From: Sphaerotilus mobilis
GTDB lineage: Bacteria > Pseudomonadota > Gammaproteobacteria > Burkholderiales > Burkholderiaceae_C
Assembly (NCBI RefSeq): GCF_004216565.1
Contig: NZ_SGWV01000013.1
Span: forward strand, 62,001 to 126,000
Length of the DNA stretch: 64,000 bases
Direction of reading: 5' to 3'
The notes below the pieces were generated by a model. It was not told the DNA's origin. It did no database searches and saw nothing but the letters and a program-made list of their open reading frames with translations. Of the stretch, positions 20,263 through 29,259 are shown in pieces. The translations under genes were made by a program, and so were the position numbers. Each line of letters starts with the position of its first letter. Position 1 is the first letter of the stretch.

Positions 20263-21162
20263 TCAGCCCGGCTTGCGCTCGGGCAGCGGGATGCGCTCGG
20301 TCTCGCCAGGCACGCGGCCCAGCGTGTCGGCGGTCCAGGCCAGGGCGGCAGCGTCGATCAGATCGCGTCGCGTCGCCACGAAGTTCCACCACAGCAGGCG
20401 CCGGCCCAGCGGCGCGCCGCCGATCAGCGCGACCCGCGCCGGCTCGGCACCGCTGCACAGCCGCGCGCTGCGGCCTTCGGGCAGCACCAGCATCTCGCCC
20501 GTGGCGACACGCTCGGTGTGGCCGTCGTCGTCGAACACCAACTCCACCTCGCCATCGGCGGCATAGACCGCCTGTTCGATGCCGGGCTCGCGCGCCGGCA
20601 GGTCGACCCGGCCACGCGGCTCCATCCGGTGGTCCAGGAACAGCGTGGGTGACGCCGTGCGCACCGGCGACACCAGCCCGTGCGCGGCGCCCACCAGCAC
20701 GCGGGTGGTGACGCCGCAGGTCTCGTGCTGCGGGATGTCGGCCGCAGCGGTGTGGTCGAAGGCGGGCTCGCAAGCCTCGTCGGCCTCGGGCAGGGCGACC
20801 CACAGTTGCAGGCCGTGGAGCCGGTAGTGGCGCCCGGCGAGGTCGTCGGGACGTCGCTCGGAGTGCACGATGCCGCGTCCGGCCGTCATCCAGTTGATCG
20901 CCCCGGGATCGATGCGCCGCACCGCGCCGGTGGAATCGCGGTGGACCATCGCGCCCTCGTAGAGATAGGTCACGGTCGCCAGCCCGATGTGCGGGTGCGG
21001 GCGTACGTCGTGCTGATCCTCGGGTTCGACCAGCAGGGGGCCGAAGTGGTCGAAGAACAGGAAGGGCCCGACCGACTGGCGGCTCGCCGCCGGCAGGCTG
21101 CGGCGCACGGTCAGGCCGCCGCCGAGGTCCTTGACGTGGGGGCGCAGGCGTTCGACGGTCAT
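20263..21162 (-). CDS. Pirin-family protein (cupin)
   Basis: A 299-residue bicupin. Typical pirin marks are FLFFDHFGP, the metal ligands in RPHPHIGLATVTYL, and GRGIVHSERRPDD in the N-terminal cupin; the C-terminal cupin is less conserved. Pirins bind iron, and some act as quercetinases; the role here is unknown. It is 13 bp downstream of the nucleosidase gene and probably in its operon. Confidence 0.88.
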   Translation of the reverse strand: MTVERLRPHVKDLGGGLTVRRSLPAASRQSVGPFLFFDHFGPLLVEPEDQHDVRPHPHIGLATVTYLYEGAMVHRDSTGAVRRIDPGAINWMTAGRGIVHSERRPDDLAGRHYRLHGLQLWVALPEADEACEPAFDHTAAADIPQHETCGVTTRVLVGAAHGLVSPVRTASPTLFLDHRMEPRGRVDLPAREPGIEQAVYAADGEVELVFDDDGHTERVATGEMLVLPEGRSARLCSGAEPARVALIGGAPLGRRLLWWNFVATRRDLIDAAALAWTADTLGRVPGETERIPLPERKPG

Positions 21163-21175
21163 GGCAGGTCCAGGG

Positions 21176-21943
21176 TCAGGTGAGCGGGAAGGGGGCTTCG
21201 TCGCGCAGCCAATGGCCGATCACGTCGGCGCTGACCTGGGCCGCGACGACGTCGATGAAGCGCAGGAAGTCGACATGGGCGGCGTCGTCCGCGCGGTCGG
21301 AGACGGTGCGCAGGACCGCGAAGGGCAGGCTCAGGTCGTGAGCCACCTGGGCCAGCGCCGCGCCCTCCATCTCGACGGCCAGCGCATCGGGCAGCTCGCG
21401 TTGCAGGTCGGCGCTGGCCTGGGCGTTGCCGATGAAGCGGTCACCGCTGATGACCAGGCCACGGTGCAGGGTCGGCTGCGTCACGCCCAAGGCGGCCGCG
21501 TCCGGACCGAGGTGGCCCGGCCGGTCCAGCACGCGGCGGATCGCACCGGCGAGCGACAGGTTCAGGGCCCCGTCGGTGTCGAAGCGGCTGCAGCCGGTCA
21601 GCGGGATCTCGTGGCGCGGGAACAGCGGCGAGGCGTCCATGTCGTGCTGCAGCAGCGACTCCGCCAGCACCACGTCGCCGACCCGCACGCCCGGCCCCAG
21701 CCCGCCAGCCACGCCGGTGAAGACCAGCCGGTCGGCACCGAAGTGCGTGCCCAGCAGGGTCGCGGTGGTGGCCGCAGCCACCTTGCCGATGCCACACAGC
21801 ACGAGCACGACCGGATGTCCGTGCAGCCGGCCGACGTGGAAATCGCGACCGGCCAGGCGCACCACCCGGTCGGTCTCGCAGCGCGCCAGCAGCGCGGCGA
21901 GTTCCTGCTGCATCGCGCCAATGAGTCCGATCGGACGGGCCAT
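21176..21943 (-). CDS. mtnN: 5'-methylthioadenosine/S-adenosylhomocysteine nucleosidase
   Basis: A 255-residue MTAN-type enzyme that hydrolyses MTA and SAH to adenine and the thioribose. ATG 21943 gives MARPIGLIGAMQQE, matching the family N-terminus; a TTG 15 bp upstream is less likely. The C-terminal AVEMEGAALAQVA and LRTVSDRADD contain the substrate-binding Met-Glu and catalytic Asp. Upstream on the same strand is an uncharacterised gene with only 17 bp between. Confidence 0.9.
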   Translation of the reverse strand: MARPIGLIGAMQQELAALLARCETDRVVRLAGRDFHVGRLHGHPVVLVLCGIGKVAAATTATLLGTHFGADRLVFTGVAGGLGPGVRVGDVVLAESLLQHDMDASPLFPRHEIPLTGCSRFDTDGALNLSLAGAIRRVLDRPGHLGPDAAALGVTQPTLHRGLVISGDRFIGNAQASADLQRELPDALAVEMEGAALAQVAHDLSLPFAVLRTVSDRADDAAHVDFLRFIDVVAAQVSADVIGHWLRDEAPFPLT

Positions 21944-21960
21944 CGCGGACGCAGCCAAGG

Positions 21961-22812
21961 TCAGCCGCCGAGACCGAGCGCGCGCTGGACCATGCGCGCC
22001 ATGCTTTCGCCACGCACCCGCTGCACCTCGTCGATGAAGTCGCGGGCGACCTGCTCCAGCTCGGCGATGTTCTGCGCCTTCTCGATGCGCAGCGTGTAGC
22101 GGTAGCCGCGGAACAGGCCCAGCGATTCGCGCAGCAGCGCGTTCAGGCTGTCGTACAGCTCGGTGTAGCTCAGCGCGCGTGTGCCCTCGGGCAGCGGCGA
22201 GGCGTCCAGGCCACCAAAATCGCTGGGCGGGCGCGAAGCCGGCCCGGACGGCCGCACCAGCGGGTCCAGGCCACCGGGCACCGTATCACCGCCACCGCGC
22301 GAGGACAGGCTGGCCGGCACGGTGGAGGGGCCACCCGTCCCGGACGGTGTGCGCGTCGCGCCGCCCAGCCGGTCTTGGCCCATCGGTTCGCTGGCCAGGC
22401 CGGACGTGGCCCGCGCACCGGCCGGCAGGCTCTGAGCGGGCAAGCCCTGAGCCGGTCGGGCGGCGGACGCCGGGTTCGTGGCCGTTGGCTGGCCTTGCGG
22501 CGGACGGCTGGCCGGATCGCGCAGGCCGGCGTATTGCGAGGGCACCTGCCAACCGGTGTGACCCATCGGCTCGGTGGGTTCGAACTGGGCCGGACGTTCA
22601 CCCGTGGCCGCCGGGGGCGACTCGATCAGGCCGGCCTCCAGCAGGGCCACCGCATCGGCCAGCGTGGCGCCCTGGATCATGTCGATCCAGGCGGTCAAGC
22701 TCTTGGAGCTGTCGAGGATGAGCAGCAGGTTGCGGGCGGTGCGCGACAGGTTGAGGCTGCGCTCGCGGACCTCGCGACGCCCCCGCTCGGTCTTGCGAAA
22801 GTATTCGGCCAT
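21961..22812 (-). CDS. Uncharacterised 283-residue protein with a Pro/Gly-rich middle
   Basis: The start MAEYFRKTERGRREVRERSL has GGGAG upstream (11-base spacing). Two folded-looking ends, an N-terminal helical part (about 1-65) and a C-terminal helical part (about 215-283, with YRYTLRIEKAQNIAELEQVA), flank a low-complexity region rich in Pro, Gly, Ala and Ser (about 70-210). There is no signal peptide or membrane helix. I do not recognise the family. It lies between fadD and mtnN. Confidence 0.65.
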   Translation of the reverse strand: MAEYFRKTERGRREVRERSLNLSRTARNLLLILDSSKSLTAWIDMIQGATLADAVALLEAGLIESPPAATGERPAQFEPTEPMGHTGWQVPSQYAGLRDPASRPPQGQPTATNPASAARPAQGLPAQSLPAGARATSGLASEPMGQDRLGGATRTPSGTGGPSTVPASLSSRGGGDTVPGGLDPLVRPSGPASRPPSDFGGLDASPLPEGTRALSYTELYDSLNALLRESLGLFRGYRYTLRIEKAQNIAELEQVARDFIDEVQRVRGESMARMVQRALGLGG

Positions 22813-22962
22813 GACGGATTTTTCTCCCTTTGCCAGTTTCGCCGCAATGCGGGGCACCCGGAGGACAAGAGGGTGTCGTCCGGACGTCGCCGTTGCGTTG
22901 CGGCTGCGCCGGCAGGAGGGTGGGGCGCGGGCCGCGTCGGGCCCGGGATCGTTCGGCCGTGA

Positions 22963-24681
22963 TCAGCCGGCGGTGGTGACGGGCATTGCCGGCGCGCTGG
23001 CCGTGGCCGGCTTGGCGCGCAGCTCGCGCCGCAGCACCTTGCCGACGGGGGTCTTGGGCAGCTCGGTGCGGAACTCGATCACGCGGGGTCGCTTGTAGCC
23101 GGTGAGGTTCTGCTCGCAGTAGGCCCGCACATCGGCCTCTGCCAGGGCCGGGCTGCGCGGCACGATGACGACCTTGACCGCCTCGCCGGTGCGTTCGTCA
23201 GGCACGCCGATCGCGGCGCACTCGAGCACGCCGGGCATCAGCGTCAGCACATCCTCGATCTCGTTGGGGTACACGTTGAAGCCCGAGACCAGGATCATGT
23301 CCTTCTTGCGGTCGACGATGCGGAAGTAGCCGCGCTCGTCCATCACGCCCACGTCGCCGGTGCGGAACCAGCCGTCAGCGGTCATGACCTTGGCGGTTTC
23401 GTCCGGGCGCTGCCAGTAGCCGGCCATCACCTGCGGGCCTTTGACCGCGATCTCGCCGGGCTGGCCGGCTGGCACCGGGTGGCCATCGTCGTCGAGCAGG
23501 CGCAGGTCGGTGTTGGGCAGCGGCAGGCCGATGGTGCCGCTGTGGCGCGTGCTGTCGGTGGGGTTGCACGTCAGCGATGGCGAGGTCTCGGACAGGCCAT
23601 AGCCTTCGCAGATCGGGCAACCGGTCTTGTCCAGCCAGAGCTTGGCCGTGGCCTGCTGGACCGCCATGCCGCCGCCAACCGAGATCTTCAGGTGACTCCA
23701 GTCGACCGTGCCGAAATCGGGGTGGTTGGCCAGGGCCATGAACAGCGTGTTGACCGCTGGAAAGGTATGGAAACGCTGGCCCTGCAAGGCCTTGAAGACG
23801 GCCGGCAGGTCGCGCGGATTGGGGATCAGGATGTTGCAGGCGCCGATGCGCATGCCCAGCATCATGTTCGTGTTGAAGCCGAAGATGTGATAGAGCGGCA
23901 GGGCACAGACCTGCACGATCTGCTCGCCTTCGGGGACCTTCTTCAAGGCTGGCTGGTACCAGGCTTCGCTTTGCAGCAGGTTGGCCACCAGGTTGCGGTG
24001 CAGCAGCACGGCGCCCTTGCTGACGCCGGTCGTGCCGCCGGTGTACTGCAGCGCGGCGATGTCGTCCGGGCCGACGTGGGCCGGACGTAGCGTCAGGCCG
24101 GCGCCGATCGACAGCGCGTCCTTGAAGCGCAGCGAGCCGGGCAGCGACCAGGCCGGCACCAGCTTCTTCACCTTGCGCACCACCAGGTCGACGATCAGGC
24201 CCTTGGGGAAGCCCAGCAGCTCGCCCATCGACGCCACCACCACCTGCTGCAGCGGCACGGTGCGGCGCACCTGTTCGAGCGTGTGGGCAAAGTTCTCGAG
24301 GATGACGATGACCTTGGCGCCGGAGTCCTTGAGCTGATGCTCCAGCTCGCGCGGGGTGTAGAGCGGGTTGACGTTGACCACCACGCCGCCGGCGCGCAGC
24401 ACGCCGGCCACGGCGACCGGGTACTGCGGCACGTTGGGCATCATCAGCGCGACCCGTTCGCCCTGCTTCAGGCCAATCGACTGCAGCCAGGCCGCGAACT
24501 GGCGCGACAGCTGGTCGATCTGCGCGTAGCTGAAGTCGCGATCCAGGTAGCGATAGGCGGGCTTGTCGGCATGGCGGGCGAAGCTCGCCTCCATGAGTTC
24601 GACCAGAGAAACATACTGGTTCACGTCGACCGTCGCGGGGATGTTGACGGGGTAGTGCTGGAGCCAGGGCTGGGGGTTCAT
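22963..24681 (-). CDS. fadD: Long-chain fatty acid-CoA ligase
   Basis: A 572-residue AMP-forming acyl-CoA synthetase that activates fatty acids. Motifs: the P-loop YTGGTTGVSKGAVLLHRN, GYGLSETSP (A5), GWFRTGDVG (A7/A8) and the catalytic Lys near the C-terminus in PKTPVGKVLRREL. Length and motifs match FadD. The gene stands alone, 168 bp downstream of the pnt operon with a terminator between. Confidence 0.93.
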   Translation of the reverse strand: MNPQPWLQHYPVNIPATVDVNQYVSLVELMEASFARHADKPAYRYLDRDFSYAQIDQLSRQFAAWLQSIGLKQGERVALMMPNVPQYPVAVAGVLRAGGVVVNVNPLYTPRELEHQLKDSGAKVIVILENFAHTLEQVRRTVPLQQVVVASMGELLGFPKGLIVDLVVRKVKKLVPAWSLPGSLRFKDALSIGAGLTLRPAHVGPDDIAALQYTGGTTGVSKGAVLLHRNLVANLLQSEAWYQPALKKVPEGEQIVQVCALPLYHIFGFNTNMMLGMRIGACNILIPNPRDLPAVFKALQGQRFHTFPAVNTLFMALANHPDFGTVDWSHLKISVGGGMAVQQATAKLWLDKTGCPICEGYGLSETSPSLTCNPTDSTRHSGTIGLPLPNTDLRLLDDDGHPVPAGQPGEIAVKGPQVMAGYWQRPDETAKVMTADGWFRTGDVGVMDERGYFRIVDRKKDMILVSGFNVYPNEIEDVLTLMPGVLECAAIGVPDERTGEAVKVVIVPRSPALAEADVRAYCEQNLTGYKRPRVIEFRTELPKTPVGKVLRRELRAKPATASAPAMPVTTAG

Positions 24682-24779
24682 CGTTTCCGAATGGAGCTGG
24701 GGGCTGACACGATTCTGACGGATGACTGACGTCGAGCTGCCCGGGTTTTACGCCTAGGCGAGGGCGACATCCGGCCATG

Positions 24780-24806
24780 AAAAAGGCCGGCATGTTGCCG
24801 GCCTTT
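24780..24806 (-). terminator. Intrinsic terminator after pntB
   Basis: On the minus strand AAAGGCCGGCA, loop ACA, TGCCGGCCTTT form a perfect 11-bp stem, followed by more T residues (complement of 24780-24784). It lies 43 bp beyond the pntB stop. Confidence 0.9.
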
Positions 24807-24848
24807 CGATGCAGTGACAGTGTCCAGGCCGTCAGGCCGAGAGGCTGC

Positions 24849-26270
24849 TCACTCGACTGCCTTGACCATGTCCTCGACCACCTTCTTGGCGTCGCCGAAG
24901 ACCATCATGGTCTTGTCCATGTAGAACAGCTCGTTGTCCAGGCCGGCATAACCGGCGGCCATCGAGCGCTTGTTGACGATGATGGTCTTGGCCTTGTAGG
25001 CCTCCAGGATGGGCATGCCGTAGATCGGTGTGCCCTTGGTCAGCGCGGCGGGGTTCACCACGTCGTTGGCGCCCAGGATGATCGCCACGTCGGCCTGGCC
25101 GAACTCGCCGTTGATGTCCTCCATCTCGAAGACCTGGTCGTAGGGCACCTCGGCCTCGGCCAGCAGCACGTTCATGTGGCCGGGCATGCGGCCGGCGACC
25201 GGGTGGATCGCGTACTTGACCGTGATGCCCTTGTGCGTGAGCTTCTCGGCCAGTTCCTTGACCGCGTGCTGGGCACGGGCAACCGCCAGGCCGTAGCCCG
25301 GCACGATCACCACCGTCTCGGCGTTGCCCAGGATGAAGGCCGCGTCGTCGGCGCTGCCGCTCTTGACGCTGCGCTGCTGCTGCGCGCCTGCCGTGGCCGC
25401 CGTGGCATCACCGCCGAAGCCGCCCAGGATCACGTTGAAGAACGAGCGGTTCATCGCCTTGCACATGATGTACGAGAGGATGGCGCCCGAGCTGCCGACC
25501 AGCGAGCCCGCGATGATCAGCATCGAGTTGTTCAACGAGAAGCCGATGCCCGCCGCCGCCCAGCCCGAGTAGCTGTTGAGCATCGACACGACCACCGGCA
25601 TGTCCGCGCCGCCGATCGGGATGATGATCAGCACGCCCATCACGAAGCCCAGCGCGCAGATCAGCGCAAAGGCCTCGACGCTCTGGCTGTTCCAGAAGGC
25701 CACCAGCAACACCAGCGTGGCGATGCCGAGCGCCGCGTTGAGCTTGTGCTGACCGGCGAACTGCACCGGCGCGCCCTGGAACAGGCGGAACTTGTACTTG
25801 CCGCTGAGCTTGCCGAAGGCGATGACCGAGCCACTGAAGGTGACCGCGCCGATGAAGGCGCCCAGCGCGAGTTCGATGCGGTTGCCGCCAGGGATCAGCC
25901 CGCCCTTCTCGGTGATGGCAAAGGCCCACGGTTCCAGCACGGCCGCAACCGCGATGAAGACCGCCGCCAGGCCGATCATGCTGTGCATGAAGGCGACCAG
26001 CTCGGGCATCTTGGTCATCTCGACGCGCTTGGCCATCGTGGCGCCAAGGCCGCCGCCGATCACCAGCCCGCCGAGCACGTAGCTCAGGCCGTTGGCGCTG
26101 CCCGCCAGCTTGACGATCAGCGCGGCGGTGGTCAGCACGGCGATGGTCATGCCGACCATGCCAAACAGGTTGCCGCGGATCGAGGTGGTCGGGTGGCTCA
26201 GGCCCTTGAGGGCCTGGATGAAGCAGATCGACGCGACCAGGTACAGCAGGGTGACGAGGTTCATGCTCAT
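24849..26270 (-). CDS. pntB: NAD(P) transhydrogenase, beta subunit
   Basis: A 473-residue protein with about nine membrane helices and a C-terminal NADP(H)-binding domain III (about 290-473, with VIVPGYGLAVARAQHAVKE and the Gly-rich loop typical of this domain). It couples the proton gradient to hydride transfer from NADH to NADP+. GGGAAG lies upstream of ATG 26270; a second ATG is 6 bp further in. One base separates it from the pntAb stop. Confidence 0.95.
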   Translation of the reverse strand: MSMNLVTLLYLVASICFIQALKGLSHPTTSIRGNLFGMVGMTIAVLTTAALIVKLAGSANGLSYVLGGLVIGGGLGATMAKRVEMTKMPELVAFMHSMIGLAAVFIAVAAVLEPWAFAITEKGGLIPGGNRIELALGAFIGAVTFSGSVIAFGKLSGKYKFRLFQGAPVQFAGQHKLNAALGIATLVLLVAFWNSQSVEAFALICALGFVMGVLIIIPIGGADMPVVVSMLNSYSGWAAAGIGFSLNNSMLIIAGSLVGSSGAILSYIMCKAMNRSFFNVILGGFGGDATAATAGAQQQRSVKSGSADDAAFILGNAETVVIVPGYGLAVARAQHAVKELAEKLTHKGITVKYAIHPVAGRMPGHMNVLLAEAEVPYDQVFEMEDINGEFGQADVAIILGANDVVNPAALTKGTPIYGMPILEAYKAKTIIVNKRSMAAGYAGLDNELFYMDKTMMVFGDAKKVVEDMVKAVE

Positions 26271-26271
26271 G

Positions 26272-26589
26272 TCAGTGCTTCCCTTCCGCTGCGGGCTTCT
26301 TGTCCTTCTTCTTGAACATCTCCAGCATCCGGCGCGTGACCAGGAAGCCGCCGAAGACGTTGACCGCCGCCAGCGCCACGGCCAGCGTGCCGAAGGTCTT
26401 GCCGGCGGTCGTCTCGGTCAGCGCGGCGGCCAGCATGGCGCCGACGATGACGATGGCCGAGACCGCGTTGGTCACCGCCATCAGCGGCGTGTGCAGCGCA
26501 GGCGTCACGGTCCAGACGACGTGGTAGCCGACGTAGATCGCCAGCACGAAGATGATCAGGTTGATGATCGTGGGAGTTACCGCATCCAT
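26272..26589 (-). CDS. pntAb: NAD(P) transhydrogenase, alpha subunit part 2 (membrane)
   Basis: A 105-residue protein with three membrane helices and a Lys-rich tail (MFKKKDKKPAAEGKH). It equals the C-terminal membrane part of E. coli PntA, which here is a separate gene, a known split arrangement. It follows pntAa by 5 bp. Confidence 0.93.
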   Translation of the reverse strand: MDAVTPTIINLIIFVLAIYVGYHVVWTVTPALHTPLMAVTNAVSAIVIVGAMLAAALTETTAGKTFGTLAVALAAVNVFGGFLVTRRMLEMFKKKDKKPAAEGKH

Positions 26590-26594
26590 GGTGT

Positions 26595-27725
26595 TCAGCT
26601 CCGGGTGACGTTGCCGTCACGGGTCATCAGGCAGGCCGCGACGATGTCGTCGTCCATCGGCACGTTGATCGCAGCGGCGTCCTTGGGCAGCACGAGCTTG
26701 AGGAAGTCGAGCACGTTGCGCGCATACAGGGCCGAGGCATCGGCGGCAACCAGCGCCGGCAGGTTGGTCTCGCCAATGATGTTCACGCCGTGCACCTGCA
26801 CGGTCTGGCCGGCCACGGTCAAGGGGCAGTTGCCGCCACCGTTGGGCCCCTTGCCAGCGGCGATGTCGACGATGACCGAGCCCGGCTTCATGGCCTTGAC
26901 CATGTCCTCGGTGATCAGCGTGGGCGCCGGTCGGCCCGGGATCAGCGCGGTGGAGATGACGACATCGGCCTGGGCCACACGCTTGGCGACCTCGACCTTC
27001 TGGCGCTCCATCCAGCTCGCGGGCATCGGGCGGGCATAGCCGCCGACGCCGACGGCGGCCTCGCGCTCTTCATCGGTCTCGTAGGGCACGTCGATGAACT
27101 TGCCGCCGAGCGACTCGACCTGTTCCTTGACGGATGGGCGCACGTCCGAGGCCTCGATCACCGCGCCCAGGCGCTTGGCCGTCGCGATGGCCTGCAGGCC
27201 GGCCACGCCGACGCCCAGGATGACCACGCGGGCGGCCTTCACCGTGCCGGCGGCGGTCATCAGCATCGGGAAGAACTTCTGGTACTGGTTGGCCGCCATC
27301 ATCACGGCCTTGTAGCCGGCGATGTTGGCCTGGCTGGACAGCACGTCCATGCTCTGCGCGCGGGTCGTGCGCGGTGCGGCTTCCAGCGCGAAGCTGGTCA
27401 GGCCGGCAGCGGCCAGGCGCTCCAGGCCGGCGCGGTCGAACGGGTCGAGCATCCCGACCAGCGCCGCGCCGCGCTTGACGTGGGCCAGTTCGTCGCCTGA
27501 TGGCGCGCGCACCTTGAGCACCAGATCGGCACCCAGGGCGCCGGCCGCATCGGTGATCTCGGCGCCGGCTGCCTCGTAGGCCGCATCGGTGACGCTGGCC
27601 GCCAGGCCCGCGCCGCTCTGGACGCGGATCACGTGGCCCTGTGCCTTCAGCTTCTTCGCCGTTTCCGGCGTCACGGCCACACGGGTCTCGCCGGCGGCCG
27701 TCTCAAGGGGTACCCCCACCAACAT
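26595..27725 (-). CDS. pntAa: NAD(P) transhydrogenase, alpha subunit part 1 (NAD-binding)
   Basis: A 376-residue soluble domain I that binds NAD(H), related to alanine dehydrogenase. ATG 27725 has GAGGAGG seven bases upstream. Motifs: ETAAGETRVAVTPETAKKL, the Rossmann segment VVILGVGVAGLQAIATAKRLGA and AGGRPAPTLIT-like loop (GRPAPTLITEDMV). First gene of the pntAa-pntAb-pntB operon. Confidence 0.95.
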   Translation of the reverse strand: MLVGVPLETAAGETRVAVTPETAKKLKAQGHVIRVQSGAGLAASVTDAAYEAAGAEITDAAGALGADLVLKVRAPSGDELAHVKRGAALVGMLDPFDRAGLERLAAAGLTSFALEAAPRTTRAQSMDVLSSQANIAGYKAVMMAANQYQKFFPMLMTAAGTVKAARVVILGVGVAGLQAIATAKRLGAVIEASDVRPSVKEQVESLGGKFIDVPYETDEEREAAVGVGGYARPMPASWMERQKVEVAKRVAQADVVISTALIPGRPAPTLITEDMVKAMKPGSVIVDIAAGKGPNGGGNCPLTVAGQTVQVHGVNIIGETNLPALVAADASALYARNVLDFLKLVLPKDAAAINVPMDDDIVAACLMTRDGNVTRS

Positions 27726-27911
27726 GTCAGATCCTCCTCGTGAATCGGCGGCGAGCATACACAGGTTCACCGGGGGCACACACCCGGGTATTGACTCGCA
27801 GCCTGTTCCATTTCAGACGTGGCTCAGCGTTGCGTCTTGTGACGCTGTGCGCTGCGGCGACGCCCACCGCGCCGCCTCCCGAGCCTGTCCACAGCTCATT
27901 AGCATCGCTGC

Positions 27912-28463
27912 ATGAGTGACCTGCGCTGGAAACCCAATGTGACCGTCGCCGCCGTGATCGAACACGCCGGGCGCTACCTCCTGATCGAGGAGGAAACCCC
28001 CGAAGGCCTGCGCCTGAACAACCCGGCCGGCCACCTCGATCCGGGCGAGAGCCCCGTCCAGGCCGTGATCCGCGAGACGCTGGAGGAAACCGCCTGCGTC
28101 TTCGCGCCGCAGCATTTCCTCGGCCTCTACATGGCCCGATTCGTCCGACCGGAGCGTGGCGAAGATGTCACCTATGTTCGACTGGCTTACAGCGGCAGCG
28201 TCGGCGAGCCATTGCCCGGTCGCGCGCTCGACACCGGCATCGTGCGCCGCCTCTGGCTGAGCCTCGACGAGGTCCGCGAGAGCGTTGCCCGCCACCGCAG
28301 CCCGCTGGTCCTGCGCTGCATCGAGGACCACGCCGCCGGCCGGCGCCATCCGCTGGACGTCGTGACGGTCGATGCGACGCTGCTGGCGCCGGAGGTGAAG
28401 ACGCATCAGCCCGCCAGCGCCGGCGATCCTGGCGCTGCGGGCAAGCCCGGCAACAACACCTGA
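27912..28463 (+). CDS. Nudix hydrolase (NudJ-like)
   Basis: A 183-residue hydrolase with a clear Nudix box GHLDPGESPVQAVIRETLEET (about residues 40-60; the final EET replaces the usual EEL/EE). The N-terminal WKPNVTVAAVIE and overall length fit the NudJ/phosphatase-type group, which acts on HMP-PP, nucleoside di- or triphosphates. A Pro/Gly-rich tail of about 25 residues overlaps the end of eutC (58 bp, opposite strand). It diverges from pntAa. Confidence 0.85.
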   Translation: MSDLRWKPNVTVAAVIEHAGRYLLIEEETPEGLRLNNPAGHLDPGESPVQAVIRETLEETACVFAPQHFLGLYMARFVRPERGEDVTYVRLAYSGSVGEPLPGRALDTGIVRRLWLSLDEVRESVARHRSPLVLRCIEDHAAGRRHPLDVVTVDATLLAPEVKTHQPASAGDPGAAGKPGNNT

Positions 28464-29245
28464 TCGCTCAGGTCCTTCAGCGCCACGCCAGTGGCCTTCA
28501 GGGCCTCGGCCTGCAGCACATGCCACCAGATCTTGTGGGCGGCACGCTCGACGGTCAGCCCTTCCGGGCGGATGTTGCTGATGCAGTTGCGCTGGGCGTC
28601 ATGGCGGCCGCGACGTGGGGCGGCGGTCAGGTAGGCGCCCAGGCTGTCGGGTGAACTCAGGCCCGGGCGTTCGCCGATCAGCATCAGGACCTGGGCCGCA
28701 CCGAGTGCCTCGCCGATGTCATCGGCCAGTGCGACACGGGCCTGTGTGGTGACGACCACGGGCGCGTCTGGCTCGCCCGGCGCCGGCCAGCCCGGCGGTG
28801 TCATGGCCCGCAAGGCGCGCAGCAGCGGCAGGGCCTGTCGCGCGACCGCCAGCGAGGACAGGCCGTCGCCGACGACCACCAGCAGCCGGGGCGAGGTGGC
28901 CATGGCCCGCAACCGGGCCGACTCGGCCTCCGGCAGGCGTCGCCCCAGGTCGGGCCGCAGCAGGTAGGCCGCCCGGTCCGGCGCGGCGCTGGCGCTGCGC
29001 AGGGTCTGCAGGCCTTCGGCTTGCAAGGCTTCGCAGAAGGCCTCCGCATCGAGCGCCAGGTGGACCGCGTCGCGGGCCTGCGCATGGGCCAGCCCGAAGG
29101 CCAGCAACTCGGCCGTTGGCAGGCTCACGCCGCTGCGCCCGAGCGCGATGCGGGCGGGCGTGTGGCGGCGCAGGCCGATCCACGGATCGGGCTGGAGAGG
29201 GTCGATCGGCAAGGCCTTGGGCGCGGGCGATGTGGGCTGGCTCAT
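28406..29245 (-). CDS. eutC: Ethanolamine ammonia-lyase, small subunit
   Basis: A 279-residue subunit of the adenosylcobalamin-dependent enzyme that splits ethanolamine to acetaldehyde and ammonia. Family marks: PWIGLRRHTPARIALGRSG near the N-terminus, LLVVVGDGLSSLAV, LIGERPGLSSPDSLGAYL and NCISNIRPEGL. An AAGGAGG ribosome site precedes ATG 29245. It follows eutB by 14 bp. Confidence 0.94.
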   Translation of the reverse strand: MSQPTSPAPKALPIDPLQPDPWIGLRRHTPARIALGRSGVSLPTAELLAFGLAHAQARDAVHLALDAEAFCEALQAEGLQTLRSASAAPDRAAYLLRPDLGRRLPEAESARLRAMATSPRLLVVVGDGLSSLAVARQALPLLRALRAMTPPGWPAPGEPDAPVVVTTQARVALADDIGEALGAAQVLMLIGERPGLSSPDSLGAYLTAAPRRGRHDAQRNCISNIRPEGLTVERAAHKIWWHVLQAEALKATGVALKDLSDQVLLPGLPAAPGSPALAG

Positions 29246-29259
29246 GGCGTGAACCTCCT

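Noticed and set aside
18299-20803. Minus-strand open frame of 834 codons opposite lipB, lipA and the end of the pirin gene region
   Set aside because: lipB and lipA motifs are complete on the plus strand; the minus frame is low-complexity Ala/Gly/Arg/Val text.
24777-26315. Plus-strand open frame of 512 codons opposite pntB
   Set aside because: His/Gln/Asp/Val-rich shadow that begins inside the pntB terminator hairpin.
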